64,000 nucleotides of DNA from Pseudarthrobacter sp. Fe7 (GCA_024372495.1 CP099977.1:4154001-4218000), one strand, 5' to 3'. Shown: positions 50,358 through 60,059, counted from the first letter of the stretch. Program-made: numbers and translations. Notes: generated from the letters alone by a model not told the origin.

Positions 50358-51815
50358 TCAGGAAACCTTTTCCGCGGCCGCCTCGGCTTTTCCGCCTGCC
50401 ACGTTCTTGAAGTAGTGCTCCAGGTCTTCAAGGCTCTTGTCCTTGGTCTCGGGAACATATTTCGCGGCGAACGCAATGGCGCCCACGCCAAGGACGGCTA
50501 AAACAAAGAACGTGTTGGAGATGCCAGTGGCCGCCAGCAGCTGCGGGAACCCGAAGCCGATCAGGAAGTTCACCATCCACAGCAGGAACGCCGACGCCCC
50601 CATGCCCAGGCCGCGGATCTTCAGCGGGAAGATCTCCGAGAGCATCAGCCAGGTCACCGGTGAGATGGCACCCTGTTGGAAGGCCAGGAACGTCACGGTC
50701 AGGGCCAGGATGACGAAGCCCCGGGCGGAGCCTTCAGGCAGGATCAGGGAGAAGAAGCCGATCAGCAGCAGCGCCATGGTGGTTCCCACCTGTCCTGTGA
50801 TCAGCATCCTGCGCCGCCCCACCTTGCCCAGCAGCCAGATGCCGACGAACGTGGCCAGCACCGAGATGACGCCGTTGGCGATGTTGGCTGTCAGCGCCGC
50901 TTCGCGGGCGAAACCGGACTGCGACAGGATCCGGGTTCCGTAGTACATGATCGAGTTGACGCCGGTGATCTGCTGGATCACCGCCAGGCCCAGGCCCACC
51001 ACGAAGATTCGGCGCAGCCAGGGGATGCCGAGGTCCTTCCACGAGCCCATCTTGGACTTGTAGTCCTCCACGGCCATGGCCTTAACTTCCTCGAACTCCT
51101 TCCGCGCGTCCTCCTGGGACCGGATGCGCTGCAGCACGCTGAGCGTCTCACCGAAGCTGCCGATGGAGGCAAGCCAGCGGGGACTCTCGGGCATGAAGTT
51201 CATCCCGATCCACAGCGCGATGGCTGGCACGGTGGCGATAACCAGCATCCACCGCCAGATGCCATGGGATTCGCCGAAGGAGTTGCCCAGGTAGGCGTTG
51301 AAGATGAAGGCCAGCAGCTGCCCGGTGACGATCATGAGTTCGTTCTGCGTGACGATCCGGCCGCGCCGGTTGCTGGGCGAGACCTCGGCCAGGTAGACGG
51401 GAACAGTCACCGATGCCCCACCGACTGCGAGCCCCAGCACAAAGCGGGCTGCGATCATCACTTCGGTGCCCGGCGAGAACGTGCAGCCCAGGGTGCCCGC
51501 CAGGAAGATGACGGCCAGCACCATGATCATCTTGCGGCGGCCGTTGCGGTCCGCCAGGCGGCCGCCGAACAGGGCGCCAAAAGCGGCGCCGAACAGCAGG
51601 GACGACGTGACCAGGCCTTCGGTCAGCGGGCTAAGGCCCAGATCCTCCTGCATGTACGGCAGGGCGCCGTTGATTACGCCGGTGTCGTAGCCGAAGAGCA
51701 GGCCGCCGAACGTGGAGATGATGGTAGCGGTCCGCAGGGCGCGCTTGTGGTTGCCGGGCTGCGCGGTGATGTACCGCAGCCCGTGCGACGCCTGGTGGTC
51801 AAGAGTGAATTTCAC
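50358..51815 (-). CDS. iolT: Sugar porter MFS transporter, probable myo-inositol transporter
   Basis: A 485-residue sugar:proton symporter of the major facilitator sugar-porter family. Motifs: FGGLLFGYDTGVINGALPYM in helix 1, GRLADRNGRRK, PVYLAEVSPSNRRGR, QQITGVNSIMYYG, PETKDKSLEDLE at the C-terminus. These are shared with the IolT/GalP-type carriers. Position at the end of the inositol operon supports myo-inositol as substrate (inference). ATG 51815 has a GGAG upstream. Intact. Confidence 0.87.
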   Translation of the reverse strand: MKFTLDHQASHGLRYITAQPGNHKRALRTATIISTFGGLLFGYDTGVINGALPYMQEDLGLSPLTEGLVTSSLLFGAAFGALFGGRLADRNGRRKMIMVLAVIFLAGTLGCTFSPGTEVMIAARFVLGLAVGGASVTVPVYLAEVSPSNRRGRIVTQNELMIVTGQLLAFIFNAYLGNSFGESHGIWRWMLVIATVPAIALWIGMNFMPESPRWLASIGSFGETLSVLQRIRSQEDARKEFEEVKAMAVEDYKSKMGSWKDLGIPWLRRIFVVGLGLAVIQQITGVNSIMYYGTRILSQSGFAREAALTANIANGVISVLATFVGIWLLGKVGRRRMLITGQVGTTMALLLIGFFSLILPEGSARGFVILALTVTFLAFQQGAISPVTWLMLSEIFPLKIRGLGMGASAFLLWMVNFLIGFGFPQLLAATGISNTFFVLAVLGVGAIAFAAKYVPETKDKSLEDLEHYFKNVAGGKAEAAAEKVS

Positions 51816-51889
51816 ATAAACACTCCATTGTGAACCAGGAGGGATGCGGACACAAAAGGGGACGGAACCCTCCGCCGCCTTTTCGGGTC

Positions 51890-52903
51890 TTAGTTGTAGA
51901 GGTTGGGCTTCGCGTTCAGCTTCACGGCGACCTTTTCGCCGTTCTTCTGCGCTTCGACGCCTGCTTCACAGCACGCAGCGGTGGCGTACCCGTCCCAGGC
52001 GGAGGGACCGCCGATTTCGTTCATAAGTGCCGCGTCCACCCACGACTGGATTTCGACGTCGTACGCCGCGCCGAAACGCTCCTCGAAGCCGGGGGTGACG
52101 TTACCGCCCCAGCGGCCCGAGCCGCGGGTGTAGGGGCCCTTGTCGCCGCCGATGTTGACAATTCCGTCCTCGAAGGTGGCCTGGGTGGCCACCTCATAGC
52201 CGAACTTGGCGTTGACGTAGATTTCGACGTCCGCCAGGACGCCTGACTCGGTCTCGAGCAGGACATGCTGCGGATCGTGCTGGCCATTTGGGGCATTCCT
52301 GGTGGCCTTGCCCAGCCGGACCTGGACGCTGGTGATTTCCTCGCCGGTGAAGTACCGGATGGCGTCGAACTCGTGGACCACGGAGTCGTTGATGAGCATC
52401 TCGTTGGTGAAGCCCGCGGGGGTGTTGGGGTTGCGGTGCTGGTGGTGGAGCATGAGCAGTTCGCCCAGTTCGTGGTTCCGGATGATCGAGCCCAGCGTGG
52501 CGTACTCGGCGTCAAAGCGGCGCATGAAGCCCACCTGGATCCGCTTGTGGCCCAGCGCCACCTCGGCCTCGACGATCTTCCAGGAGGACCCGGCGTCGGG
52601 GGTGAGGGGCTTTTCGCAGAGGATAGGCATGTCCTTGGCGATGGCCTTGAGCAGGATGTCCTGGTGCAGGAAGCCAGGGGTGGCGATCAGGACGGCGTTG
52701 ACGTCGCCATTGTTGAGGGCCTCGTCAGCGTCGGCCAGGGCCACTGCTCCGGGAATACCTTCGATGGCGGCCTGGGCGCGGGCGAGGTCAACGTCGACGA
52801 CGGCGGCAACTTCGGCTCCGTGGATGCGCTTGTTGAGGCGCTGGATGTGGTCTGCGCCCATGCGGCCTGCGCCGATGACGGCGACGCGGAGGTTTTCAGT
52901 CAT
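51890..52903 (-). CDS. iolG: Inositol 2-dehydrogenase-type oxidoreductase (Gfo/Idh/MocA)
   Basis: NAD-dependent oxidation of myo-inositol to scyllo-inosose is the likely reaction. A Rossmann fold (VAVIGAGRMGADHIQRLN), the CEKPL motif with the catalytic Lys, and the Asp/His site (NDSVVHEFDAIRYF) are all present in 337 residues. It is preceded by the IolE-like gene with 42 bp between them. A paralogue acting on another inositol isomer cannot be excluded. Confidence 0.88.
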   Translation of the reverse strand: MTENLRVAVIGAGRMGADHIQRLNKRIHGAEVAAVVDVDLARAQAAIEGIPGAVALADADEALNNGDVNAVLIATPGFLHQDILLKAIAKDMPILCEKPLTPDAGSSWKIVEAEVALGHKRIQVGFMRRFDAEYATLGSIIRNHELGELLMLHHQHRNPNTPAGFTNEMLINDSVVHEFDAIRYFTGEEITSVQVRLGKATRNAPNGQHDPQHVLLETESGVLADVEIYVNAKFGYEVATQATFEDGIVNIGGDKGPYTRGSGRWGGNVTPGFEERFGAAYDVEIQSWVDAALMNEIGGPSAWDGYATAACCEAGVEAQKNGEKVAVKLNAKPNLYN

Positions 52904-52945
52904 TGTTCTGTCCTTTTCGGGTCTGTGCGGGGTCTGTGATGTCTG

Positions 52946-53857
52946 TCAGCTGACAGTGGTGCGGGAGCCGCAGGACAGCAGGTAGTTCCGGGTGCGCTTG
53001 GCGATGGGCATGGGAACGTCGAAGGCCACCGGATACATGTCCTGTTCGACAATGCCGAAGATAGGCCGGTTGAGTGCTTCCACTGCTTGGATGACCGCGC
53101 GCAGGTCCGGCAGGCCGTTGGGCGGTTCGGTCATGACGCCGGCAAGATTGGCAGCTGCCCAGGTCATGTTTTCCTCGTTGACCCGTCTGAGGATGTCCGG
53201 GCTGATCTGCTTCAGGTGCAGGTAGCCGATCCTGTCCGGGTAGTTCTTGATCAGTTCCAGGCTGGACGCTCCGCAGTATTCGGCGTGTCCCGTATCCAGG
53301 CACAGGTTCAGGTACTGCGGGTCCGTGGCGGCCAGCAGCGACTCGATGTCCTCCTGCGCGCCAACGTGGGAATCGGCGTGCGAGTGGAACTGCTGCTTCA
53401 GGCCGAAGTCCTCCAGCAGGGTCTTGCCCAGGCGGTTGTGCCCGGCGAACAGGTCGTTCCAGGCCTTCTCGCCCAGCGTGCCGCTCTCCACGGCTTCGCC
53501 GGTGACGTCGTCGCGCCACATGGCCGGGATGACGACGATGTGCTCGCCGCCCATGGCAGCGGTCAGTTCAGCCACCTTGCGGGCAGGCTCCCAGGCGCTT
53601 TCCCACTGGTCCAGGCCGCGGTGGAACGCGGTGAACACGGTGCCGGCAGAGATCTGCATGTCGCGCTGCTTCAGTTCTTCCGCCAGGCGGGTGGGATCGG
53701 TGGGCAGGTAACCGTAGGGGCCCAGTTCGATCCACTTGTAGCCCGACTCAGCCACTTCGTCGAGGAAGCGTTCCCACGGAGTCTGCTTGGGGTCATCCGC
53801 GAACCACACGCCCCAGGAGTCCGGCGCCGTGCCGATGATCAGCTTGTTCTCAGTCAT
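52946..53857 (-). CDS. iolE: Inosose dehydratase-like TIM-barrel protein (IolE/IolI family)
   Basis: A 303-residue AP-endonuclease-2-type barrel. GTAPDSWGVWF at the start, FHSHADSHVGAQEDI, LCLDTGHAEYCG and EQDMYP carry the metal-binding Glu/Asp/His set. In the pathway it would dehydrate scyllo-inosose (IolE) or isomerise inososes (IolI); the N-terminal motif and position favour IolE, but the two are hard to separate by eye. Intact. Confidence 0.8.
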   Translation of the reverse strand: MTENKLIIGTAPDSWGVWFADDPKQTPWERFLDEVAESGYKWIELGPYGYLPTDPTRLAEELKQRDMQISAGTVFTAFHRGLDQWESAWEPARKVAELTAAMGGEHIVVIPAMWRDDVTGEAVESGTLGEKAWNDLFAGHNRLGKTLLEDFGLKQQFHSHADSHVGAQEDIESLLAATDPQYLNLCLDTGHAEYCGASSLELIKNYPDRIGYLHLKQISPDILRRVNEENMTWAAANLAGVMTEPPNGLPDLRAVIQAVEALNRPIFGIVEQDMYPVAFDVPMPIAKRTRNYLLSCGSRTTVS

Positions 53858-53881
53858 GACAGCGTTGTCCTTTTCTTAGTA

Positions 53882-53939
53882 TCGATTGCTCCGTAACTGC
53901 CCTTTTGGATGCTCAGAACGGCGTTTACGGAGCAATCGA
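53882..53939. repeat. 15-bp inverted repeat between iolA and the iolE-like gene
   Basis: TCGATTGCTCCGTAA (53882-53896) and its exact complement (53925-53939) with a 28-nt loop rich in T and C. It may be an mRNA-processing or attenuation hairpin inside the operon, or an operator for the downstream genes. Confidence 0.6.
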
Positions 53940-53949
53940 CGGGGGTGTC

Positions 53950-55491
53950 CTAGTTGGAGGGGAAGTTGGAGGGGAAGTTGTAGGAGGCTCCGGAGGCGTG
54001 GTGGGTTTCGGGCCAGCGCGAGGTGACCACCTTGCCGCGGGTGTAGAAGCTTACGCCTTCGGGGCCGTAGATGTGCTTGTCGCCGAAGAGGGAGGCTTTC
54101 CAGCCGCCGAAGGAGTGGTAGGCCACCGGAACCGGGAGGGGCACGTTGATGCCGATCATGCCCACTGTCACCGAGCGCTGGAACTTGCGGGCGGCGGCGC
54201 CGGAGGAGGTGAAGATGGCGGTGCCGTTGCCGTAGGGGTTGGCGTTGATGAGCCTGATGCCGTCCTCGAGGGTATCGACGCGGACCACGACGAGGACGGG
54301 TCCGAAAATTTCCTCCTTGTAGGCGGTCATTTGGGTCTGGACGTGGTCCAGGACGGTGGGGCCCACCCAGAAGCCGTTCTCGTGGCCCGGGACCACCAGG
54401 TCGCGGCCGTCGACGACCATGGCGGCGCCCGCGGTTTCCGCTTCGGTGACGATCTTGACGATGCGTTCCTTGGAGGCCGGGGTGATGACCGGGCCCATTT
54501 CCGCGTCGGGTTCGGCACCGTTGTTGACCTTCACGGCTTCGGGGCGTTCTTGGACCTTCGCGACCAGGGCGTCCGCGGCGTCCCCGACGGCGACAGCAAC
54601 GGAGATGGCCATGCAGCGTTCCCCGGCGGAACCGAAAGCGGCGGCTGCCAGGTGGTCGGCTGCGTTGTCGAGGTCGGCGTCGGGCAGGATGATGGCGTGG
54701 TTCTTCGCCCCGCCCAAGGCCTGGACACGCTTGCCGTGCTTGGTGGCGGTCTCGTGGACGTACTGCGCGATCGGGGTGGAGCCAACAAAACTAATGCCGT
54801 CCACGTCGGGGTGGGTCAGCAGCCCGTCGACGGTTTCCTTATCGCCGTGCAGGACCTGGAACACACCGTCCGGCAACCCGGCTTCCTTCCAGAGCTTGGC
54901 CAGCAGCAGGGACGCCGAGGGGTCGCGCTCGGAGGGCTTGAGGATGAACGCGTTGCCGGTGGCGATGGCCATCGGGGCCATCCACAGCGGCACCATGACC
55001 GGGAAGTTGAACGGGGTGATGCCGGCAACCACGCCGAGGGCTCGCGGAAGGAGAAGACGTCGATGCCGGTGGAAACCTGGTCCGAGTAGTCGCCCTTGAG
55101 CAGGGTGGGGATGCCGCAGGCGTACTCCACGACTTCCAGGCCGCGGCCGATCTCGCCCTTGGCGTCGGAGAGGACCTTGCCGTGCTCGGCGGTGACGAGC
55201 CTGGGCGAGTTCGTCAACGTGGGCGGCAACCAGTTCGCGGAACTTGAACAGCACCGCGGTGCGCTTGGCCAGGGAGATGTCGCCCCAGGTGTCTGCGGCC
55301 TTGCGGGCGGCGGCGACGGCGGTGTCCAGGTCGGCGCGGTTGGCCAGGCGCAGTTCGCCGGTCACGGCGCCGGTGGCAGGGTTGTAGACGGAGGTGGTGC
55401 GGTCCCCAACACCTGCGGTTTCGGCGCCGTTGATGAAGTGGTTGATCACGGTGGACTTTGTAACAGCGGTTTGGGTGGTGGTGGCAGTCAT
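53950..55491 (-). CDS. iolA: CoA-acylating methylmalonate/malonate-semialdehyde dehydrogenase (two frameshifts)
   Basis: Aldehyde dehydrogenase that turns malonate semialdehyde and CoA into acetyl-CoA and CO2. Features: GVVAGITPFNFPVMVPLWM, LGGAKNHAIILPDADLDNAA, catalytic Cys in GSAGERCMA, and SFGGWKASLFGD. Two compensating breaks: 55200-55201 (AGCCT for AGCT, restores ELAQLVTAEHGKVLS) and a lost base at 55038-55040 (restores FREPLGVVAG). Corrected length is about 513 residues. The C-terminus repeats NFPSNFPSN. Confidence 0.92.
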   Translation of the reverse strand: MTATTTQTAVTKSTVINHFINGAETAGVGDRTTSVYNPATGAVTGELRLANRADLDTAVAAARKAADTWGDISLAKRTAVLFKFRELVAAHVDELAQARHRRARQGPLRRQGRDRPRPGSRGVRLRHPHPAQGRLLGPGFHRHRRLLLPRALGVVAGITPFNFPVMVPLWMAPMAIATGNAFILKPSERDPSASLLLAKLWKEAGLPDGVFQVLHGDKETVDGLLTHPDVDGISFVGSTPIAQYVHETATKHGKRVQALGGAKNHAIILPDADLDNAADHLAAAAFGSAGERCMAISVAVAVGDAADALVAKVQERPEAVKVNNGAEPDAEMGPVITPASKERIVKIVTEAETAGAAMVVDGRDLVVPGHENGFWVGPTVLDHVQTQMTAYKEEIFGPVLVVVRVDTLEDGIRLINANPYGNGTAIFTSSGAAARKFQRSVTVGMIGINVPLPVPVAYHSFGGWKASLFGDKHIYGPEGVSFYTRGKVVTSRWPETHHASGASYNFPSNFPSN

Positions 55492-55533
55492 GGGACTCTT
55501 CCTTGAGTGGTTCGAAGGGGATGAAGACAGGGG

Positions 55534-57511
55534 TCAGCCGAGCAGCTTGCGCTGGCGGGACTTGTGGTCGACGTAGGTCTGGAAAGCCTGTTTCGTGGAG
55601 TCCAGGCTCGGACACCTGCGAGACCGGGACGTCCCACCAGGACTCGGAGGACGGTGCGTCCAAAAGCGGGTCGGATTCAACGTGGATCAGGATCGGTCCG
55701 GTCCCCTCGGGGGCGGCCTTCGCGTCCCGGATGGCCTGTTCGAGTTCGGCGATGACCTTTTCGCCGGGCTCGATCCGGATGACCTTCACGCCCAGGGACT
55801 CGGCGTTCAGGGCCAGGTCAACGGGCAGGGTCCCGCCCTCGTCGAAGCTGTGCTGCGCTTCGTCCAGCTCCCGGTACTTGGTGCCGAACCGCTGCGAGCC
55901 CAGGGATTCGGACAGTGATCCGATGGAGGCGTAGCCGTGGTTCTGGATCAGGACCACGATCAGCTTGATGCGTTCGGCGACGGCGGTGACCAGTTCGGTG
56001 TGCATCATCAGGTAGGAGCCGTCCCCCACCATCACGACAACGTCCCGCACCTCCGCGTCAGAGGCGCCTGCCGCCGTCGCACTTTTCGCTTCGGCGATCG
56101 CCGCACGCTTGACGCCCAGGCCGCCGGGGATCTCGTACCCCATGCAGGAGTAGGCGTACTCAACGTGGTAGCCGAACGGGTCGCGGACCCGCCACATCTT
56201 GTGCAGGTCACCGGGCAGGGACCCGGCGGCGCAGATGACAACGTCGCAGGCGTCCATGGCGCGGTTGGTGGCGCCGATGATCTCGTTCTGGGCCGGCAAC
56301 GGGGTGTAGCGGGTGTCAAAGGCTTCGTCGACCGTGGCGTTCCAGCGCTTCTTCTCGTCCGCGATCTTCTGTTCCAGGTCCGCTCCGACCCGGTAGCCGC
56401 CCAGGGCGGCGTTCAGCTTGACCAGGGCCTTACGGGCGTCGGCGACGATCGGCAGGTGCGTGCCGTGCTTGTACGCGTCGATCGGGGCGACGTTGATGTT
56501 GACAAACTTGACGTCCGGGTCCTGGAACGCGGTGCGGGACGCGGTGGTGAAGTCCTCGTAGCGGGTGCCGATGCCGATGATCAGGTCCGCCCCGGCCGCG
56601 ATGGCGTTCGCCGCGGTGGTGCCGGTGGAACCGATCGCACCAAGGCTGAACTTGTGGTCCCACGGCAGGACGCCAACGCCGGCCTGCGTGTTGCCCACGG
56701 GGATGCCGGTCAGCTCGGCGAACTTCGCGAGTTCGTCGTTGGCGTAGGCGTAGAGGACGCCACCGCCGGCGATGATCAGGGGACGCTTGGCGGCGCGGAT
56801 GGCTGCGGCGGCGCGGGCGATGTCGTCATCGTCGGCGTCGGGGCGGCGGATCCGCCACTCACGTTCGGCCAGGAACTCGACGGGGACGTCGAAGGCCTCG
56901 GCCTGGACGTCCTGCGGCAGCGAGATGGTCACCGCGCCGGTCTCGGCGGGGTCGGTGAGCACGCGCAGGCCGTGATGGAAGGCGGAGAACAGCTGCTCGG
57001 GCCGGGACACCCGGTCGAAGAACTTGGACAGTGGGCGGAACGCGTCGTTGACGGTGATGTCGTAGGCGTACGGCTGCTCGAGCTGCTGCAGCACCGGGTC
57101 CGCCGCGCGAGTGGCGAACGCGTCGGACGGGAGCAGCAGCACCGGGAGCCGGTTGGTAGTGGCCAGCGCGGCGCCGGTTAGCAGGTTGGAGGAACCCGGA
57201 CCGATGGAGGTGCTGACCGCGAAGGTCTGGCGGCGGCGCGTGTGCCGGGCATACCCTACCGCCTGGTGGGCCTGGGCCTGTTCGTTCCGGCCCTGGTAGT
57301 AGGGCATGATGGCCGGGTCCAGCTGCTGGTACTGCTTCAGCGCCTGCCCCACACCGGCCACGTTGCCGTGCCCGAAAATGCCGAACGTGCCCGGGATGAG
57401 CCGCTCACGGTACTCAACGCCGGCAACCGTGTCCACGGTGTACTGGTGGGAAAGGTATTCGACGACGGCCTGCGCCACCGTCATTCTGCGCGTTCCTGTG
57501 GTGGGGCCCAT
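55534..57511 (-). CDS. iolD: 3D-(3,5/4)-trihydroxycyclohexane-1,2-dione hydrolase (frameshift)
   Basis: ThDP-dependent ring-opening enzyme giving 5-deoxy-glucuronate. Features: MTVAQAVVEYLSHQYT, GIFGHGNVAGVGQAL, YYQGRNEQAQAHQAVGYAR and the ThDP site MVGDGSYLMMHTELVTA. About 659 residues. The frame breaks at 55605-55606 (AGGCT for AGCT); correction gives QVSELDSTKQAFQTYVDHKS and a stop 42 bp before iolA. ATG 57511 follows GGAG. Located 5 bp after the aldolase-like gene. Confidence 0.93.
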
Positions 57512-57516
57512 GGGAC

Positions 57517-58452
57517 TTACTCCGATACTTCTGCGGTGTGGTGAAGGAGGGAAGCGGCCGCGGCGACGGCGCCGGCGACGTCCCCGTCGGCGGGGTAGAG
57601 CAGGGTCCGGCCCACGGTGAGGCCCTGGACGCCAGGCAGTGCCAGAGCGGCTCCCCAGGTGGCGAAGACCTCGTCCTGGGTGCCTGCGGGGTCACCGCCG
57701 AGCAGGACGGTGGGCATGGTGGTGGCGGCCATGACGCGTTCCATCTCTGCCACCACGGGAAGCTTCATCCACGTGTAGGCGCTGGTGGAGCCCAGGCCCT
57801 CGGCGATCGCGATGGACTTGATCACTGCGTTGGTGGACAGGTCGTTGCGGACCCTGCCGTTTTCACGCACGGACAAAAACGGCTCCACCATGGCGATCAG
57901 CTTGCGCTCGGCCAGGGAGTCAATGGCGCGGGCGGTTGCTTCCAGGGCGGCCACCGTGTCGGGGTCGCCCAGGCAGATGCGAATCAGCATCTTGCCGCCG
58001 TTGGCACCGAGCGCTTCAAGGGCGGCCGCGGTGTGGCCGGTGAACCGGTCATCGAACTCATTGACCAGGCCGGCCAGGCCGCCGCGGTTCATCGAACCGA
58101 ACACCAGCTTGCCGTCCAAAGCGCCCAGCAGCAACAGGTCGTCCATGATGTCCGGGGAGGCGAGGATGCCGTCGACGGCGGGGTTGGCGAGGGCGATCTG
58201 CAGCCGGTCCAGCAGCTGCCGGCGGTCGGCCATGGCCACCGGATCGTTGCCGACGGCCAGGGCTCCGCGGGCGGGATGGTCGGCGGCGACGATGAAGTTT
58301 TGCCGGCCGGACTTCAGGCCCGGGTGGCGGCGCCGGGACTTGGCGGCACGGGCCACCGCCTCCGGGTCCTCCAGCCGGATACTACTCAGGTGCTCGTAGC
58401 GGCGCGGATCATCGTCCACGGCGCTGTCAGGACTGACGGGGGTGAGGGTCAC
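57517..58452 (-). CDS. Class I aldolase-like barrel protein of the inositol operon (Cgl0158 type)
   Basis: A 311-residue (beta/alpha)8 protein. FIVAADHPARGALAVG near the N-terminus, GGKMLIRICLGDP, YTWMKLPVV (candidate Schiff-base Lys) and TVLLGGDPAG place it with the Cgl0158/LacD-like group found in actinobacterial iol operons. Expected role: cleavage of 2-deoxy-5-keto-gluconate 6-phosphate to DHAP and malonate semialdehyde, the IolJ step (inference from context). It overlaps the iolC stop by 4 bp and precedes iolD by 5 bp. Confidence 0.75.
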   Translation of the reverse strand: MTLTPVSPDSAVDDDPRRYEHLSSIRLEDPEAVARAAKSRRRHPGLKSGRQNFIVAADHPARGALAVGNDPVAMADRRQLLDRLQIALANPAVDGILASPDIMDDLLLLGALDGKLVFGSMNRGGLAGLVNEFDDRFTGHTAAALEALGANGGKMLIRICLGDPDTVAALEATARAIDSLAERKLIAMVEPFLSVRENGRVRNDLSTNAVIKSIAIAEGLGSTSAYTWMKLPVVAEMERVMAATTMPTVLLGGDPAGTQDEVFATWGAALALPGVQGLTVGRTLLYPADGDVAGAVAAAASLLHHTAEVSE

Positions 58453-59466
58453 AGCGCTGCTCCTTCAGGAAGGGAAGCGCCGGAAACTGCACACGGCACG
58501 GTATGTCCGCGTCCTGCCAGCAGCGAGGTGACCTCGCCCGGCGTCGGCATGGCATCGGCGCAGGACAGGCGGGAGGCGACGATGGCGCCGGCTGCATTGG
58601 CGTAATCGAGCACCTGGGCCAGCGGCCAGCCCGAGAGCAAGCCGTGGACAAAGGCGCCGCCGAAGGAGTCGCCGGCACCCAGGCCGTTCAGGGTCTGGAC
58701 CGGAACGGGGGCGGAGACCACGCGTTCGGTGCGGGTCTTGGCCATGACGCCCTCGGGGCCGAGCTTGACGACGGCAATTTCCACGCCGGCGGCCAGCAGC
58801 CGGTCCGCTTGCTCGTCCGGGGTGCCTTCGCCTACGGCGACGGCGCATTCCTTGTCATTGCCGATGGCGACGGTGACGTGCGGCAGGATCTTGGCGACCT
58901 CGGCACGGGCCTCCTCTTCCGACGCCCAGAACATGGGCCGGTAGTCCAGGTCCAGGATGGTGAACTGCCCCTCGGCCAAGCCGGTGCGGGGACGGGCCTC
59001 ATGGGCAGCGAGGTGCGCGGAGCGGGAGGGCTCCTGGCACAGGCCGGTCACGGTGGACCAGAAGATGCCGGCCCCGCGGATGGCTTCCAGGTCCAGCTCT
59101 TCAGGCTTGATCTGCAGGTCCGGGGCGGTGGGGAAACGGCCGTAGAAGTACAGCGGGAACTCGTCCGTGGCCGGCTTGATGGCGCAGAATGTCACCGCTG
59201 TGGGCCAGTCCTTTACCGGCGTGACGAACGAATCGTCCACGTTGAACTTGCGCAGGCTCGCGGTGCAGGTAGGTGCCGAACGGGTCGTCCCCGGTGCGGG
59301 TAATGACGCCGGTCCGGCGGCCGTGGCGGGCCGCGGCAACAGCGACGTTCGACGGCGAACCGCCAAGGTACTTGCCGAAGGAATTAACGTCCTCCAGGCC
59401 AACCCCGATGTCGTTCGGGTAGATATCAACGCTGATGCGCCCGATCGTAAGAAGCTCGTGGGTCAC
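58449..59466 (-). CDS. iolC: 5-dehydro-2-deoxygluconokinase (frameshift)
   Basis: PfkB-family kinase phosphorylating 2-deoxy-5-keto-gluconate. Motifs: LGGSPSNVAVAAARHG, VITRTGDDPFGTYLH and the catalytic GLGAGDSFGGAF. The frame breaks at 59255-59256 (AGGCT for AGCT); correction gives HRELRKFNVDDSF and about 338 residues. GTG 59466 (MTHELLTIGR) is the likely start, with AAAGG upstream. It is the first gene of the leftward iol operon. Confidence 0.92.
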
Positions 59467-59557
59467 GGGAATCGTGGACCTTTCTGGTGTGGAACTCGAG
59501 TCCTTTGAGGGACAGGAGTGCCGGGACTGGCAGGCCGTGGCGTGGGCCACAGGCACT

Positions 59558-59586
59558 ACTTTGCCCTAGATCGAATGTCCTGTCAA
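59558..59586 (-). promoter_or_regulatory. Candidate iolC promoter overlapped by operator motif B
   Basis: Minus strand TTGACA (59581-59586) and CAAAGT (59558-59563) spaced by 17 bp. The -35 box lies inside the motif TGTCCTGTCA (59576-59585), so regulator binding there would block the polymerase. The leader would be about 85 nt. Confidence 0.4.
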
Positions 59587-59591
59587 AAGTT

Positions 59592-59601
59592 TGTTCTGAC
59601 A
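59592..59601 (-). promoter_or_regulatory. Candidate inositol-regulon operator, motif A (TGTCAGAACA)
   Basis: One of three copies; together with motif B it forms an imperfect palindrome over 59576-59601 upstream of iolC. Differs by one base from the corynebacterial IolR motif. Confidence 0.45.
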
Positions 59602-59654
59602 TACTTACAACCTGAAATTTCACAGGCGTCTGTTCCCCCAAGTGCGGGCGCAGA

Positions 59655-60059
59655 CTACTTTTTGGGAACAGACAATTCGCCCGTCACGTACTGGGCGCGG
59701 CCTAAGCCGAAGGACCAGTCGCCTGCGCCATTTTCTACGTAGCCAATAAAGACGTCTTCGCGGGCAACCCCGAGGGTCGCGAGCTTGTCGGCCACGGCAG
59801 CGAACAGCCGCTGCTTATCCTCTTGGGAGCGGCCGCCCTGGGTAAAGATCTGGATCATCACCACTCCCCCGGCGCGCTCAAAGCCCAGCCCCGCGTCCTG
59901 GGCGAAGATCTGCCCTTGCGGGTGTTTGGTGAGGATATGGAAGTAGTCCCCGCTCCGGAATGCCGTACTCGCCGAGGATGGCATCGTGGATGCCGCGGCT
60001 CAGCTGTTGCAGCTCTTCGGTGTGCGGCCTTCATTGACGTCAATGCGAACCAGTGGCAT
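59655..60059 (-). CDS. Tautomerase family protein (two frameshifts)
   Basis: About 134 residues starting MPLVRIDVNEGRTPEEL, so Pro2 can serve as the N-terminal catalytic base of the tautomerase superfamily. FHILTKHPQGQIFAQD and MIQIFTQGGRSQEDKQRLFA are conserved blocks. Two compensating errors: a lost base near 60017-60021 and an extra base in the C run 59948-59951 (restores IPERDYFHILTK). ATG 60059 follows GGGAGAG. A motif-A operator copy lies just upstream, suggesting co-regulation with the inositol genes. Confidence 0.8.

Noticed and set aside
2453..59260. Programmed ribosomal frameshifting or recoding at AGCCTG sites
   Set aside because: The sites lack slippery heptamers, occur in unrelated proteins and on both strands, and always involve the same one-base change within a symmetrical AGCT core.
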